Assembly (NCBI GenBank): GCA_039000515.1
Contig: JBCFYV010000100.1
Location: forward strand, 38,271,456 to 38,335,455
Direction: 5' to 3'
Source: Timema cristinae
Taxonomy: Eukaryota > Arthropoda > Insecta > Phasmatodea > Timematidae
DNA: 64,000 nucleotides
The translations under genes and the position numbers were made by a program. Below the pieces are notes generated by a model that was given only the letters and a program-made list of their open reading frames with translations, made no database searches and had not been told where the DNA came from. Within the stretch, counting starts at the first letter, position 1. Every line of letters starts with the position of its first letter. Shown in pieces: positions 33,770 to 44,249 of the stretch.

Positions 33770-33915
33770 AATTGCACCCTCATTAGAATGGAGAAAAGAT
33801 GCACAAATCACAGTGAGATATAACATGTTGAAAACCACTTCCTTTCCCAATGTGCTTGCAATCCACTCCGTTTAGAGACTGACGCCTTAAACCACGCGAT
33901 CATCTTTGCCGGTAC
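33770..33915 (-). mobile_element. SINE-C 5' half, decayed
   Basis: Worn linker AAAACCACTTCC and head complement TTAAACCACGCGATCATC. Confidence 0.4.
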
Positions 33916-34600
33916 AATATAAGTTCAATGGTTATTAAAATTAGTTTCCCACGGAAAGTGGCTAAGTCATTTCCTTTGATAGTATTTGTGGTTCTTCAAA
34001 ACAATGGCCGCATTAACAAACCATTATTTGCATAAATTCCACGAAACATGTTTCACGTGTTGGGCAAGTCATGAAAAACTTGTCTTGTTCAATATGCTAT
34101 TATTTTTTTTTAAAACAAACAAACCTAAACAATAATGTTTTTTTTAAACTTTGCGTTCATAGAATATTGTATTTTTCTAAGAGCCATGTCCTCCCCTCCC
34201 ACCGATTTGCATATTTATAGTAATTGGTTAGGAATAAGTAGAATAAAGTATTATTTTCATAAGCAGCTCGCTATTAAAGGTTGGAATCTCCTGTCGTCAT
34301 AATGGCGGCAGTAAAAATATTACAAAATGTATTTATAGGCCTATTCTAATCTGTTTAGTTAATGTAAACAACAACTATAGAGTAATCTATAAGGAAGTAC
34401 GTATTATTGGAATAAAATAAAACAAATTTCTACAATAATTACAAATTGTAATTGACCTTGGTGGTTGAAAGTGAGATTCAATACAAATGATCGGAATTCG
34501 AAATCCAATCTCCTTTAACCACTTGACCAATGATTTGAATAACGCACTAAATTAGTAAAGGATTAAAAACAACTTAATATTAAGGGTATAGCATGAAGGA
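33916..34600. other. Nothing identified
   Basis: AT-rich. A worn tRNA-like B-box motif near 34490 is too weak to call. Confidence 0.45.
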
Positions 34601-34607
34601 ATAATAA

Positions 34608-34862
34608 ATTATTATTAGCACCGCGTCTTACTACCCGTTGGGGTTACACGCTTAAATACTAATTACGCTAATGAATTAAGAATTGGTAAGGTTGAATTTA
34701 TAGGAAGTGAACCCGTATTTGCGTGGAGATAGGGTGGAAAACCATTTAGGAAAAACCACCCCCAGTTCACCCGACCGAGATTCGAACCTCGACTTACCCG
34801 TCCTCGGCAGTCGAGCTCAACACGACTAGCGCGTTAGCTAACTACGCCACCGAGGCGGGTAA
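34608..34862 (-). mobile_element. SINE-B, full length
   Basis: From the tail complement GCACCGCGTCTTACTACCCG to the head complement CTACGCCACCGAGGCGGGTA, with B-box complement GAGATTCGAACCTCG. No clear TSD. Confidence 0.92.
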
Positions 34863-34960
34863 CTCCCAATAAAAATCACACGTGGCGAAAGTTATTATTC
34901 ATCTTTCAAAGATTCAAATCCCGTGAATCTTCTTATTGATTTAAAAATTGATTAGATGTA

Positions 34961-35372
34961 CACTAAAACCTTGTCAATCGGAACTAATTGGAACTGTAGC
35001 TTGTTCGGATTAACTAAAGTTCGAATTAAGCGTCTGGAGAATACAGGTATACAGAATTTTCACAAATTTTTATTCTAATTATTAGTTTAATCACATTTTA
35101 ATTTATTCAACTGATGTACAGTACAACACGAAATAATATATACTGTAATTATTTTTAGTTACGGGAAAACACATTGTGTTGACTACAAAATGTAAATATT
35201 AAGCAGTTATTACGAAATATCAGTTTCCTACAATTGTTATTCTCATTTAGCTTGTTAGCCAATAAAATATATTTAATTTGATTAATTTTTTTCCCCCCAT
35301 TTCCTGAAAAAAAAGTGTTTGGATTATCCGGAATTTATGACTACCAGGGTTCGATCTAACGGGGTTTTACCA
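34961..35372. mobile_element. Tigger/pogo-like non-autonomous element
   Basis: Left end CACTAAAACCTTGTCAATCG and right end mirror (GATCTAACGGGGTTTTACCA) form imperfect terminal repeats with TA on both outer sides. A GGATTATCCGGAATTTATGA motif inside the right end is typical of Tigger-type subtermini. No transposase frame. Confidence 0.65.
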
Positions 35373-35399
35373 TAGTTTAAAACACAAATTATTCATAGG

Positions 35400-35638
35400 T
35401 GTGATCACACGAACAATGGCATCAATCTCGTGCGATTTGGTTTGCCGATAGCGAGGAGGTCATGATTCGAAACCCACCTGGCTCAACGGCGACGATTTTT
35501 GCCTAGTTGGTTTTCTCCCTCTCTCTCTCTCCACAAATACGAATATACTTCCTTTAAATTATACCCTCCTCATTCCTACCCTAATTTGTGTTATCAATTA
35601 TAAATAGCCCGGGAAAGTAGTAAGGTGCGATCAAAAAC
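35400..35638 (+). mobile_element. SINE-C, diverged
   Basis: Head-like ACGAACAATGGCATCAATC, B-box-like ATGATTCGAAACCC, (CT)n in the linker and tail GGGAAAGTAGTAAGGTGCGA. Confidence 0.6.
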
Positions 35639-35846
35639 AAAATAAAAAACACATAAATAATGTTCTTGGCCAGGGCTGAGGACAGTCTGCTGTTGAATAA
35701 CTAACTTGAGCTTGAAACTAATTACCACCACCTGCCCAGCAGGTGAAAGAGGTATCAGGAGGGGACAGATGTGTCAATAATTCGCAAATCCGCCCTAATT
35801 CGTATTTCCTCGCTATTTTCCCACCTTATCAACTTGCCTAAGGTCC

Positions 35847-36290
35847 AACACCTTAGCTCAGTCGGTAGCGAGTCTGTCTACTGAGCTTAGAGTCCCGGGT
35901 TCAATTCTTTGGCATGATCAAAAAATTTATCATTGGTGAAATGTGGGTTTAACCTTTTTACTGTTATAAGTTAACGGTTGGGGGGGCTGGATGCTGTGTC
36001 TGTTCTAGATTTAAGCTACAGTAGCCGCATGGCTTCTTTGGTGCTGACTGACAGCTCACAGCTGACTTCTGACAGTCAACATTTAGGTATATACCTAAAC
36101 TTTGACTGTCAGAAGTGACAGCTGTTTAACACATATTTTTACAGATCATTTGGTTCGGCGTAGGGATACATAATTTGGTCTGGTAACTTTTCAAAGCCGT
36201 CAGCTGTCAGTCAGCACCAAAGAAGCCATGGGACTACTGTAGTTAATACAGAAAGTTCACTTAGAATACCTTAAATAATGAAATTAAAAA
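35847..36290 (+). mobile_element. SINE-D split by MITE1
   Basis: Head TTAGCTCAGTCGGTAGCG, B box CGGGTTCAATTC and body up to 36016; tail ACAGAAAGTTCACTTAGAAT resumes after the MITE. The pieces join across the TA target. Confidence 0.85.
36019..36239. mobile_element. MITE1 inside SINE-D
   Basis: Same ends and interior as 5555-5782, with TA at 36017-36018 and 36240-36241. This copy postdates the SINE-D it interrupts. Confidence 0.9.
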
Positions 36291-36333
36291 GTTACCTTAG
36301 CTGCTTGTTCCTGGAATCTCCTGATTACAGCTA

Positions 36334-36864
36334 CAGTCAAATTTCCAAAAGAATTACTTTATCCGACAGATAGAAAAGTTATCAGACTGACTTTAACGTA
36401 TTCATACGTCAAGTCATGTGATCTGTAGCTGTAACTTTTGATAGATACTATCAATACCTATAAAATAACACTTCTTTAGTGTAGTAAAATGTTATCAATG
36501 TTCTACGACACCTTAGCACAGTAGGTAGCATGTCTGTCTACCGAGCTAAGGGTCCCGGGTTCCATTCTTTGCAAGACCAAAATATGTATCATTATTTAAA
36601 TGTAGGTTTCCCCCTTTCAAAGTGATGAATTAACGCTAGGCTGGGGATTGGATGTGGTGGCTATTCTATATTTAAGTTAGTTTATAAGTCGTGTGTCAGT
36701 TGCGCTTAAACAATCGGTCAGTTCGGAAAGTACATCTTAAGTATCTCTAATAAAAATAATAATAAAGTAATATTAATAATTATAATAGTTATCAATGTTG
36801 GCTGCAAAAAAATAACCACCAGGTTTGTGCTCTTGAAAAGGCCCTTTATATGAAAATTGGACTG
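36334..36864 (+). mobile_element. MITE2 reference copy, carrying SINE-D
   Basis: Left end CAGTCAAATTTCCAAAAG and right end mirror TATGAAAATTGGACTG, TA on both sides. About 240 bp when the SINE is removed. This is the best-bounded copy of the family; TA target and CAG start suggest Tc1/mariner ancestry. Confidence 0.78.
36503..36787 (+). mobile_element. SINE-D with TSD
   Basis: Complete SINE-D. A 12-bp TSD GTTATCAATGTT lies at 36491-36502 and 36788-36799. B box GGGTTCCATTC is intact enough to recognise. Confidence 0.94.
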
Positions 36865-36987
36865 TATTCGTACACACCTGAATTTTTTCTACGTTGCACT
36901 AATTTGGATACATCTTCTGCGAGATCTTTATTTAGAGTAATATTTTAATAATCTTTGTGTCGAACATAATAATTTTTTTAAATAATT

Positions 36988-37258
36988 ATATATTTATAAT
37001 ATAATATTTAGCACCGCGTCTTACTACCCGTTCGGGTTATACGCTTTAAGTACTAATTACGTTAATGAATTTAGGAATTGGGAAGGTTGAATTAGAGAAA
37101 GTGAACCCGCATTTGCATGGAGGGAGAGTGGAAAACCATTTAGAAACAGGCCCCCGTCCGCCAGTTCCCCCGACCGAGATTCGAACCTCGATCTCCCCAT
37201 CCTCAGCAGTCGAGCTCAACACGACATGCGCGTTAGCCAACTACGCCACCGAGGCGGG
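36988..37258 (-). mobile_element. SINE-B, full length with TSD
   Basis: Complete minus-strand SINE-B. TSD TAAATAATT at 36979-36987 and 37259-37267. Two facing open frames inside it are artefacts. Confidence 0.93.
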
Positions 37259-37390
37259 TAAATAATTTTATAAAAACCTCTAAGTGTCCTTAGTCGGGAT
37301 ACTAACACGAAGGCCCTCACAAGGACTCTCACCGTTTAGGACTGACACCTCAACGACCTTGGCCAAGTCCGGCTCATTGCAGTTTTTATA

Positions 37391-37625
37391 CCGCCCGCAT
37401 CGGTGGATATGCGGGCAAAGGTGTCAATCTCGTCTTGTCTTGAGTATTTACAGCGACGCGGAAAGGTTGAGGATCTGATTTCCGGCAGGGTGTGATGAGG
37501 TATCATAATTGTTTCCCACTCTCCTTCCAGACAAATGCGTGTAACTTTTTTAATCCCTATTATGTTAATGCCAATATTTGGGTAGCTCAGATGAGGGATG
37601 AGACGTGGAACGCTGGGGGTAAAAT
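37391..37625 (+). mobile_element. SINE-C variant
   Basis: Head CCGCATCGGTGGATATGCGG, linker CATAATTGTTTCCCACTCTC, CAGACAAATGCGTGTAAC. Tail strongly worn. Confidence 0.55.
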
Positions 37626-37685
37626 GTTATTATATCATTTCCAATAAAATGTAATTTTTAAGTGTTTAAGGAAACTATTTTTTGT

Positions 37686-37876
37686 TCAGCCCCGCGTCCT
37701 ATAACCTTTTCAGGATATACGTATATATACTAATAATATCAATGGGTTAGGGATGAGGAAGGTACAATATTAGAGGAAGTGTGCCCGCATTTACGTAGAG
37801 GTAATGTTAAAAACCATTTTGAAAGACCACCCTTAGTACACCCGACCAGTATTTAAACTCCCATCTCCTTGTCATT
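37686..37876 (-). mobile_element. SINE-C, head missing
   Basis: Tail complement CCGCGTCCTATAACC, GCCCGCATTTACGTAGAGG and worn B-box complement. Confidence 0.7.
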
Positions 37877-38127
37877 AATTATTTAAATTAAATATGATGA
37901 TAATTATTTTAAGTAAATACATAGACGCTAAATTTTTATCTAATATCAAGAAGATTTAAAAAAGAAAAACTTGATTAAAAACATAATCACTTTTGCACAC
38001 ATTGATTAAGCGAGATATAAAGGGGGGGTTTCAAATTTATTTTTTATTTATTTGTCTCTATTTATTTATTTTTTGTCCGGTACCCTGTTATGTTTTATTA
38101 TTATTATTATTATTAATTATTCTATTC

Positions 38128-38400
38128 GGTGACCTGGTGGTCTAGGGGGTAAGGTGTCAGACTTCTGTGCTGGCGGCCGGGGTTCAATCCTCGTACTGGC
38201 ACGGATTTATCTGATTTCCAAACCCTTCTTCACCTCTGACAAGACATCTTGTGAATGTGGGGAATGCCAGGCCTCCACCGTGGTTCGGATTCCACGTTAA
38301 ACTGTAGGTCCTCCATTTAATCTCACAATCACCCTACCATTACATATTAGCGTAAGTGCGTATAACCCGAACGGGTAGTAAGACGCGGTGCTAATAATAA
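38128..38400 (+). mobile_element. SINE-A, full length
   Basis: Head GGTGACCTGGTGGTCTAGG through tail ACGGGTAGTAAGACGCGG. It is inserted in a (TTA)n context, so the TSD cannot be told from the microsatellite. Confidence 0.92.
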
Positions 38401-38466
38401 TAATAAATAATAATAATAATAATAATAATAATATAATAATAATAATAATAATAATATATAATAATA

Positions 38467-38509
<43 letters not shown>

Positions 38510-38512
38510 TTA
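38394..38512. repeat. (AAT)n followed by (ATT)n
   Basis: The two complementary trinucleotide runs meet near 38460 and form an extended hairpin-capable palindrome. It may mark two SINE tails joined tail to tail. Confidence 0.9.
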
Positions 38513-38647
38513 GCGTCACGCAGAGTGAGGAGGAGAGGTTATTGCATATTGTATAAAATACAACTGGGGCGCAAATTTCAAGTCTCGCCTGGCCCTGGCA
38601 GTGGCTATTATACTTTCTGTACACGTTTACCAACTGTATAATAAATA

Positions 38648-38760
38648 GTAGTGGTTTTAAACCTGGGGTAAGCGTACCTCCAGGGGTAAGTGACATATTT
38701 ATTAAGAGTACTCAAAAATAATTTAGTAATAGTTTACGTATTATTAAAATTAGCAGGGAA
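38648..38760 (+). mobile_element. Possible hAT terminus
   Basis: TAGTGGTTTTAAACCTGGGG followed by GTACCTCCAGGGGTAAG resembles the CAGTGGTT…GGGGTACGC ends of some hAT elements. No partner end or 8-bp duplication found. Confidence 0.3.
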
Positions 38761-38805
38761 AAAAAATGCCATCAATTGTGTTCTATTAATTACTTTCTCA
38801 TATAC

Positions 38806-39165
38806 TTAGAGTGTTGGTGAACTTGAGGCAAAGTGCTTGCCTCAACACCCGATGTTTATGAGTTAAATCAAAACAAAGCCGATGTCAAGTGATTTTTCTT
38901 GAGCTATACAAATACTCAACACAGCTTCCTTCCGAGTTGCAGTAAAGCCGTTGATTCCATGTCGATTGTGGTGCGTAAAATGTAAGCTATATTCAAATAC
39001 CTTTATGGAAAAATTGGTAAGCCCTTTCGTGCTCGCTAAGAGAAATCCCGTGGGGAACCACTACACTTCCTAAAATCCCTTGATGCCATGAGATTTCTAC
39101 TAAATGGCGCAAGCAGTACAAGTCAACCGATGGATTGAGTGCATGCCCAGTTTTGGGTTAATATA
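38806..39165 (+). mobile_element. SINE-F copy, diverged
   Basis: GTTGGTGAACTTGAGGCAAAG head, GATTCCATGTCGATTGTG and ACCTTTATGGAAAAATTGGT match the copy at 13620. The tail is poorly kept. Confidence 0.55.
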
Positions 39166-39197
39166 AATGATATCAAAACAACCTTCAAGTTGTTGAC

Positions 39198-39572
39198 TTA
39201 AGGTGCGGCAGAAGGGAGCGCAAGTGTTTTTACAGTTTTTTTTATAAAATTGATATTTTTTGGCCAAAATAAATAAAATATTTCTCCAGTAGCAATATAG
39301 AGTTTAGTTTCCTGCATATGCTAATATCAACAGATCTTGAATATCTATCAAGGGTGTCCTGGAATTTTGTCAAAACTTTTTCTCTTTCTTTCAAAAGTTT
39401 TGACAAAATTCCAGGACACTCTTGACAGATATTCAAGATCTGTTGATATTAGCATGTGCAGAAAACTACACTCTACGTTGATACTTGAAAAATATTCGAT
39501 TTATTTTGGGCAAAAAAATGTAAAGCTATAAAAACTGTAAAATTACTCGCGCTCCCTCCTGCCGCACCTTAA
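39198..39572. mobile_element. Foldback element, best-preserved palindrome
   Basis: Starts TTAAGGTGCGGCAGAAGGGA and ends with the mirror TCCCTCCTGCCGCACCTTAA. Arms of about 185 bp around TTTTCTCTTTCTTT near 39390. Inner marks: CCAGGACACTCTTGACAGAT and its mirror. The arms are close to identical near the centre. Confidence 0.92.
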
Positions 39573-39611
39573 GAAGATATTTAAGAGTGACGCCTTACAC
39601 CCTTCGACTAT

Positions 39612-39795
39612 CGTGGTGGGTCAAAATTGATAACATTTTATTGGTATAAGTTTTATTGTATAAGTACTTGTAATATTTATCGGAAGTGGAATCTGCAGGT
39701 CATATGGCCTGATGTATGAATACTTGAAATTAGATATAGTAACTTTTCTAGCCATCATATCAGACAGGCTCTTTCTTTGAAATTGAGACTATCTT
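39612..39795 (-). mobile_element. MITE2, uninterrupted but diverged
   Basis: ATTGATAACATTTTATTGG, TTATCGGAAGTGGAATCTGC and AGGTCATATGGCCTGATGTA follow the reversed MITE2 order. Terminal repeats are weak. Confidence 0.5.
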
Positions 39796-40084
39796 CTACG
39801 GCTCTCATAAGTGTTATTAAAATGGCTCGCCCCGAAAATATCAAGATAAAATATGTTTACTTTACTCTAGACAGATGACAGAGGCTCGCTAGAGAAGTTA
39901 CACTCCCCTACCTGTGTTTGAATGACAGGGAGATATGATAATGACAGGAAACGGCCCGCCTACTGCTCTACTGTTCCCAGGCCTCAAGTGCAAGCCTTGA
40001 GCAATGTTGCCAACTCACCCGAGATCCCTCCGCCAGAAGTGATCGAATTGATCTAATTTTCCACCAGATTTAAACTTAAGACCA

Positions 40085-40334
40085 CGTCCGCATAAGAGGT
40101 CGTATGAGACAACGCATGACTCTCATGCTGGGCCTGATTGTCGGTAATGGAGAGATCAGGGTTTGAATACCGGTAAGGTATTTCTTATTTTAAATGGTTT
40201 CCACTTCTCCCTCTATGCAAATGCGGGTATACTTCCTTTAAAACTCTAATTTTCCTAATCCATATTCTATTAGCGTAATTAATGTGTTCGTATAACCTGA
40301 ACGGGTAGTGAGACGTGGTGTTAAAAATAAAAAA
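40085..40334 (+). mobile_element. SINE-C, full length
   Basis: Head region ATAAGAGGTCGTATGAGAC, B-box-like AGGGTTTGAATACCG, CTATGCAAATGCGGGTATAC, tail GAACGGGTAGTGAGACGTGG. Confidence 0.75.
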
Positions 40335-40719
40335 ATGCTCCGAAGTTAATGAACCTTTTTGCAATCAACCACCAAGCGGTGCAGTCGCTACTTTAGTGTG
40401 AGAAGAAAATCTAATTGTAACTTATTTGATAATATTTCTGGTTTTAACGTCCTTAGGATAACTGGAATAGTAGGATAAAATATGAGGACAATTTTCAAAA
40501 ACATATAATTTTTATTTCACATCTCGAAACAAATAACATTAAAGTCAAAACAAATGACCAACTTGTAGAGTTATCATAGAGTTAAATAAACTGTGTCCTG
40601 ACTAGAGGTAATTCTGCCCCCCCCCCTTTTCTGAACCACCCTTCCCCCCACCCTGCTTATCAACCCCAGACACACAAACAATGCTTTCCTTTTCCAAACT
40701 TTCACTCTTTTTTTTTTCT

Positions 40720-40969
40720 AGCACCGCATCTTACTACCCTTTTGGGTTATAAGCTTATATACTAATTACGCTAATGGTTTTAGGGACTTGGAAGGTTATA
40801 ATTATAGTAATTGTACCCGAATTTGCGTGGGCGAATAGTGGAAAATAATTTTGGGGGAAACACACCTCAGGACACCCGGTTAAGATTCGAACCTCGATCT
40901 CACTCTCACCGGCAGTCTTGTCTACTGCGGGAGTAGCGCCTTAGACCATGCGGCCACCAAAGCGGGTTG
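40720..40969 (-). mobile_element. SINE-C, full length
   Basis: TAGCACCGCATCTTACTACC, B-box complement AGATTCGAACCTCG and head complement GACCATGCGGCCACCAAAGC. Confidence 0.85.
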
Positions 40970-42070
40970 CTTTGGAGTTATTTGGTTTGCTGTAGACTAG
41001 CTACATTAATACCTCAATATTAAAACCTAGACCTTTAAGAATACAGCTCCCCCTCCCCTCTTTCTATAGTTTAATAAGCTTACATTTTAACCATAAACCG
41101 TAAAATTTTAATCTTTACATAAGTTAAGGTGTTTTACTTCCCCTGTCACGTTTGCAAGATGGTGTCAAATTTTTAAAATATTCTAAAAATAATACTTGGT
41201 TATATTTGATCAAAGTTGGCTACTCGTCATTAAGTGTTCTTAAATAATATTAGTGGCACTATGCCAAATTTGTATGTATAGTCATTTTTTGTCAAAGTTG
41301 GCTATCCTACATTTATTTTTCATATCTCAAGATGATACGATTACATTCTGCAGTAAAATCTACCACAATTATTATAACGGATAAGGATCCAAATTATTTT
41401 GTAAAGTTGAGATAATATTTTGCATGTAATAAAATCAGTAATCTAACTATAAAGGATATAGAAAAAATCAAATAAGAAAAAATAAGATTACTTTAGTACG
41501 CCAAAATATGCGGTGGAGCCGATGAAATCAAAGCTTAAAAACGGTGAACGGTGCTGCCCCTAGCGTCGTCCGGAACAATCTAAGAGTTCAACCACGGCCG
41601 CGGAAAAATGAAATTATAGTAGAATTCTGGTTTATAGAAAACACAAATAAAATCGACTTTCACAGCGTTGATGGGCATGTGATGCACGCTATCACTTTGT
41701 TTTTCTCATATTCTTATCAAATGAATATAAGCATGTTTCCTTTAAGTTGACCTAATCCCTTCTGCCCTTTAGATTAAGTCATTAAATGCACTGATTAAAA
41801 AATGTTGATAGCTTGATCGGTAGCTATTTAAAATAAACCTACTAAATTTTAAATTTAGCACATTCACACTAAATATATGCAATAAGTTTCTAACCATGAA
41901 AAATGTGCTGATTTAAATACCGGTACAAGTAATATATTGGACAATGTTTAAGAGAACTGCAAGCGATTCATTACATAGTTTGTTTTTGTTTTGCTTATTT
42001 TGAATTGAGTAATTATTCAATCAAATCTGGGTCAATATTCAAAATAGCAAACCTCAACTAATAATACTTT
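40970..42070. other. Mostly unique AT-rich stretch
   Basis: Nothing recognised. TCAAAGTTGGCTA-T occurs twice (near 41210 and 41297) in a similar context, perhaps a short decayed direct duplication. An open frame at 41544-41750 has no motif. Confidence 0.45.
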
Positions 42071-42071
42071 T

Positions 42072-42132
42072 TTTTTTACCACCGCGTCTTACTACCTGTT
42101 AACCACCTCGGTGGCGTGGTTAGCTAACACAC
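42072..42132. mobile_element. SINE tail/head junction fragment
   Basis: A minus-oriented tail (ACCGCGTCTTACTACCTG) runs directly into a plus-oriented SINE-B head (CCACCTCGGTGGCGTGGTTA). The bodies are missing from both. Confidence 0.75.
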
Positions 42133-42620
42133 AATGTCAGCAAGATGTAATTTTTAATTTTCTTATGCTGAAAATAATCAATTTTTAATTTGATTATAAA
42201 TGATTTTAATTAATAATGAGTATTATATGGTTTTAGACTAATGATTACCAACATAGTTAAATATTTTATATTGTTTTATGGTGGCAGTGTATTTATTGTT
42301 TCAATATTGATCAATATTAATTAGTTGTAATTAGCAATGAATTAGACTAGTATAGTAAACGGAAATGTGATATTCATTTTACAGAAATTCAATTAAACTG
42401 GCATGGTTTTGCATGCAACTTATTGAAGTGTGTATAGACAATGCAATAGGTTCTACCAATGTAATAGTTTCATGCTGTGAAATAGATTAAGGAATTATTG
42501 GTTGTTAATTGTAATCGTTCCAGTCATTAAAATTCCCCAATTAAAGCGATAAAAATATCTACTTTTTTACTAGCTAAGTGTTGCTGTATACATGCTTTTT
42601 AAGATACATACTTTTTAAGA
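42133..42620. other. Nothing identified
   Basis: AT-rich, with no supported feature. Confidence 0.45.
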
Positions 42621-42621
42621 A

Positions 42622-42872
42622 CCATTACGTCTTGCTCCAGGGTGATTAACTATTTAATCTCAAGGGTACAAACAAAGAAGGTTGTATTGAGAGGAAGTGC
42701 ATCCGCATTAGCTTTGAAAGGTTCAAATTGTAAAAATCTAAATGGTAACTCACACGTGGAAAAATACCATCAGCATACCCGACCGAGATTAGAACCTTAA
42801 TCTCTACTCGTAAACGGCAAACCCTTGTCTATTATAAGGCTGACGCCTCATACAGTGTGACCACTGGTGAAG
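42622..42872 (-). mobile_element. SINE-C, decayed
   Basis: CATTACGTCTTGCTCCAGGG tail complement, TGCATCCGCATTAGC, GAGATTAGAACCTTAATC, and a head complement ACAGTGTGACCACTGG. Confidence 0.65.
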
Positions 42873-43340
42873 GCGGGGGAGGGGTTTCCTTGTCGGATTT
42901 TAATGTGGAAGAGTTTTTAGGGACCGCATCCCAAACCACATAGTTTAGACACTCTTCTACTGCATCTCTTAGAACCTGAGCTCCCTTCTCCTTCCCTATT
43001 CAATGTTATTAACGAGTATTATACCCTGTTAATCTAGTTTAACAAAAAAAAAGTTTAAATGTGTGTTTGGAAAGATTTATACATGACATTTTCATGAATG
43101 GCAAGAAATAGTTCGATTTCTGGAGATATCCCCCCTTTAAAATCCCTCTCCCCACCTTTATAAAATAAGATGATCATTATTCTTAGTATAAGATGTTTTT
43201 TAACTGATTAAAAAACTTCTTAGTATAAAATGTTTTCTAATTAATTTAAAAAATGTGTTTTTTGTTCTGTCTTACTGTAACAGGGCACTAAATAAATGAA
43301 TAAGGTAGAAGTGTTATTTTAACTTGTCGTTAGGTAACAG
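42873..43340. other. Nothing identified
   Basis: A direct repeat TTCTTAGTATAA-ATGTTTT occurs twice (about 43178 and 43219). Otherwise featureless. Confidence 0.45.
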
Positions 43341-43348
43341 GGTCAGCA

Positions 43349-43450
43349 CTTACACTAGTAGTCACACTGTCTAAGGCGTCAGACTCGCAATATATAAGGA
43401 TTGCCTTTGACAGGGAGGTTAAGGTTCGAATTTCGGTTAGGTATGTGCTT
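43349..43450 (+). mobile_element. SINE-C 5' half
   Basis: TCACACTGTCTAAGGCGTCA head and AAGGTTCGAATTTCGG B box, then truncated. Confidence 0.6.
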
Positions 43451-43472
43451 ATCTAGTAAATAAAGTAGCTTT

Positions 43473-43735
43473 TTTTAGCACCGTGTCTAACTACCTGTTT
43501 AGGTGATACATATAATTACTAATTACGATATGAGTTTGGGATAAGGAAAGTTTAATTCAGAGGAAGTCTACCCGCCGCGTTTGTGTGGGGATATAGTGGA
43601 AAACCATTTTGAAAAAACCTGCCTCAGTACACTCGATCGGGATTCGAAACCCCAATATCCGTGTCATCGGCAGTCTAGTTCAAAAACGAAAATGACGTCT
43701 TAGCCTATGCGGCCACCGAAGCAAGTGGCTATTTT
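43473..43735 (-). mobile_element. SINE-C, full length
   Basis: TAGCACCGTGTCTAACTACC tail complement, GGGATTCGAAACCCC, and head complement GCCTATGCGGCCACCGAAGC. Confidence 0.82.
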
Positions 43736-43868
43736 AATCATGGCATGTTATATACACAGGATGATTCAAAACTCTATGTACATACTTTAATGGGTGATAG
43801 AGAACACTAAAACAAACCTTTTTCGTTAGTGAATGTGTGTCCACATAAGTCAGCCTTAGACCCTAGAG

Positions 43869-44238
43869 CAGGGTGGGCAAACTTTTCTCCTCGAGGGCCA
43901 CATTGACATCTTTAAGGTCTCTAGTGGGCCGCATGTGACAAAAATCTTAATTTACTAAGTAATGAACTTTATTTTCACACAAAAATACATTTATTAGTCA
44001 TATAACTATAACTTTAGTACAAAATAAAGTAGCAAATAAAATCTAATGTCATGGCAAATAAATTTAAATGTCATGAGTCATGACTAATGTTGCTTCTTAG
44101 CCTACCTAAATGTTGTTTAATAACTACTCAAACTAATATCGTTAAGGGGATGTATGTAACTGCCCAAAATCCTGGAGGCCTGATAAATTGACATAGCGGG
44201 CCACTTGCGGCCCGCGGGCCGTAAGTTTCCCGGGGCTG
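43869..44238. mobile_element. hAT-like non-autonomous element 1
   Basis: Ends CAGGGTGGGCAAACTTTT and mirror AAGTTTCCCGGGGCTG. The 8-bp flanks CCCTAGAG (43861-43868) and TGCTAGAG (44239-44246) match at 6 of 8. CTCGAGGGCCACATTG and GGCCCGCGGGCC near the ends are typical of this hAT type. No transposase. Confidence 0.72.
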
Positions 44239-44249
44239 TGCTAGAGAGT

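Noticed and set aside
37065..37265. Facing 64-66 codon frames
   Set aside because: They lie within a full-length SINE-B with a TSD.
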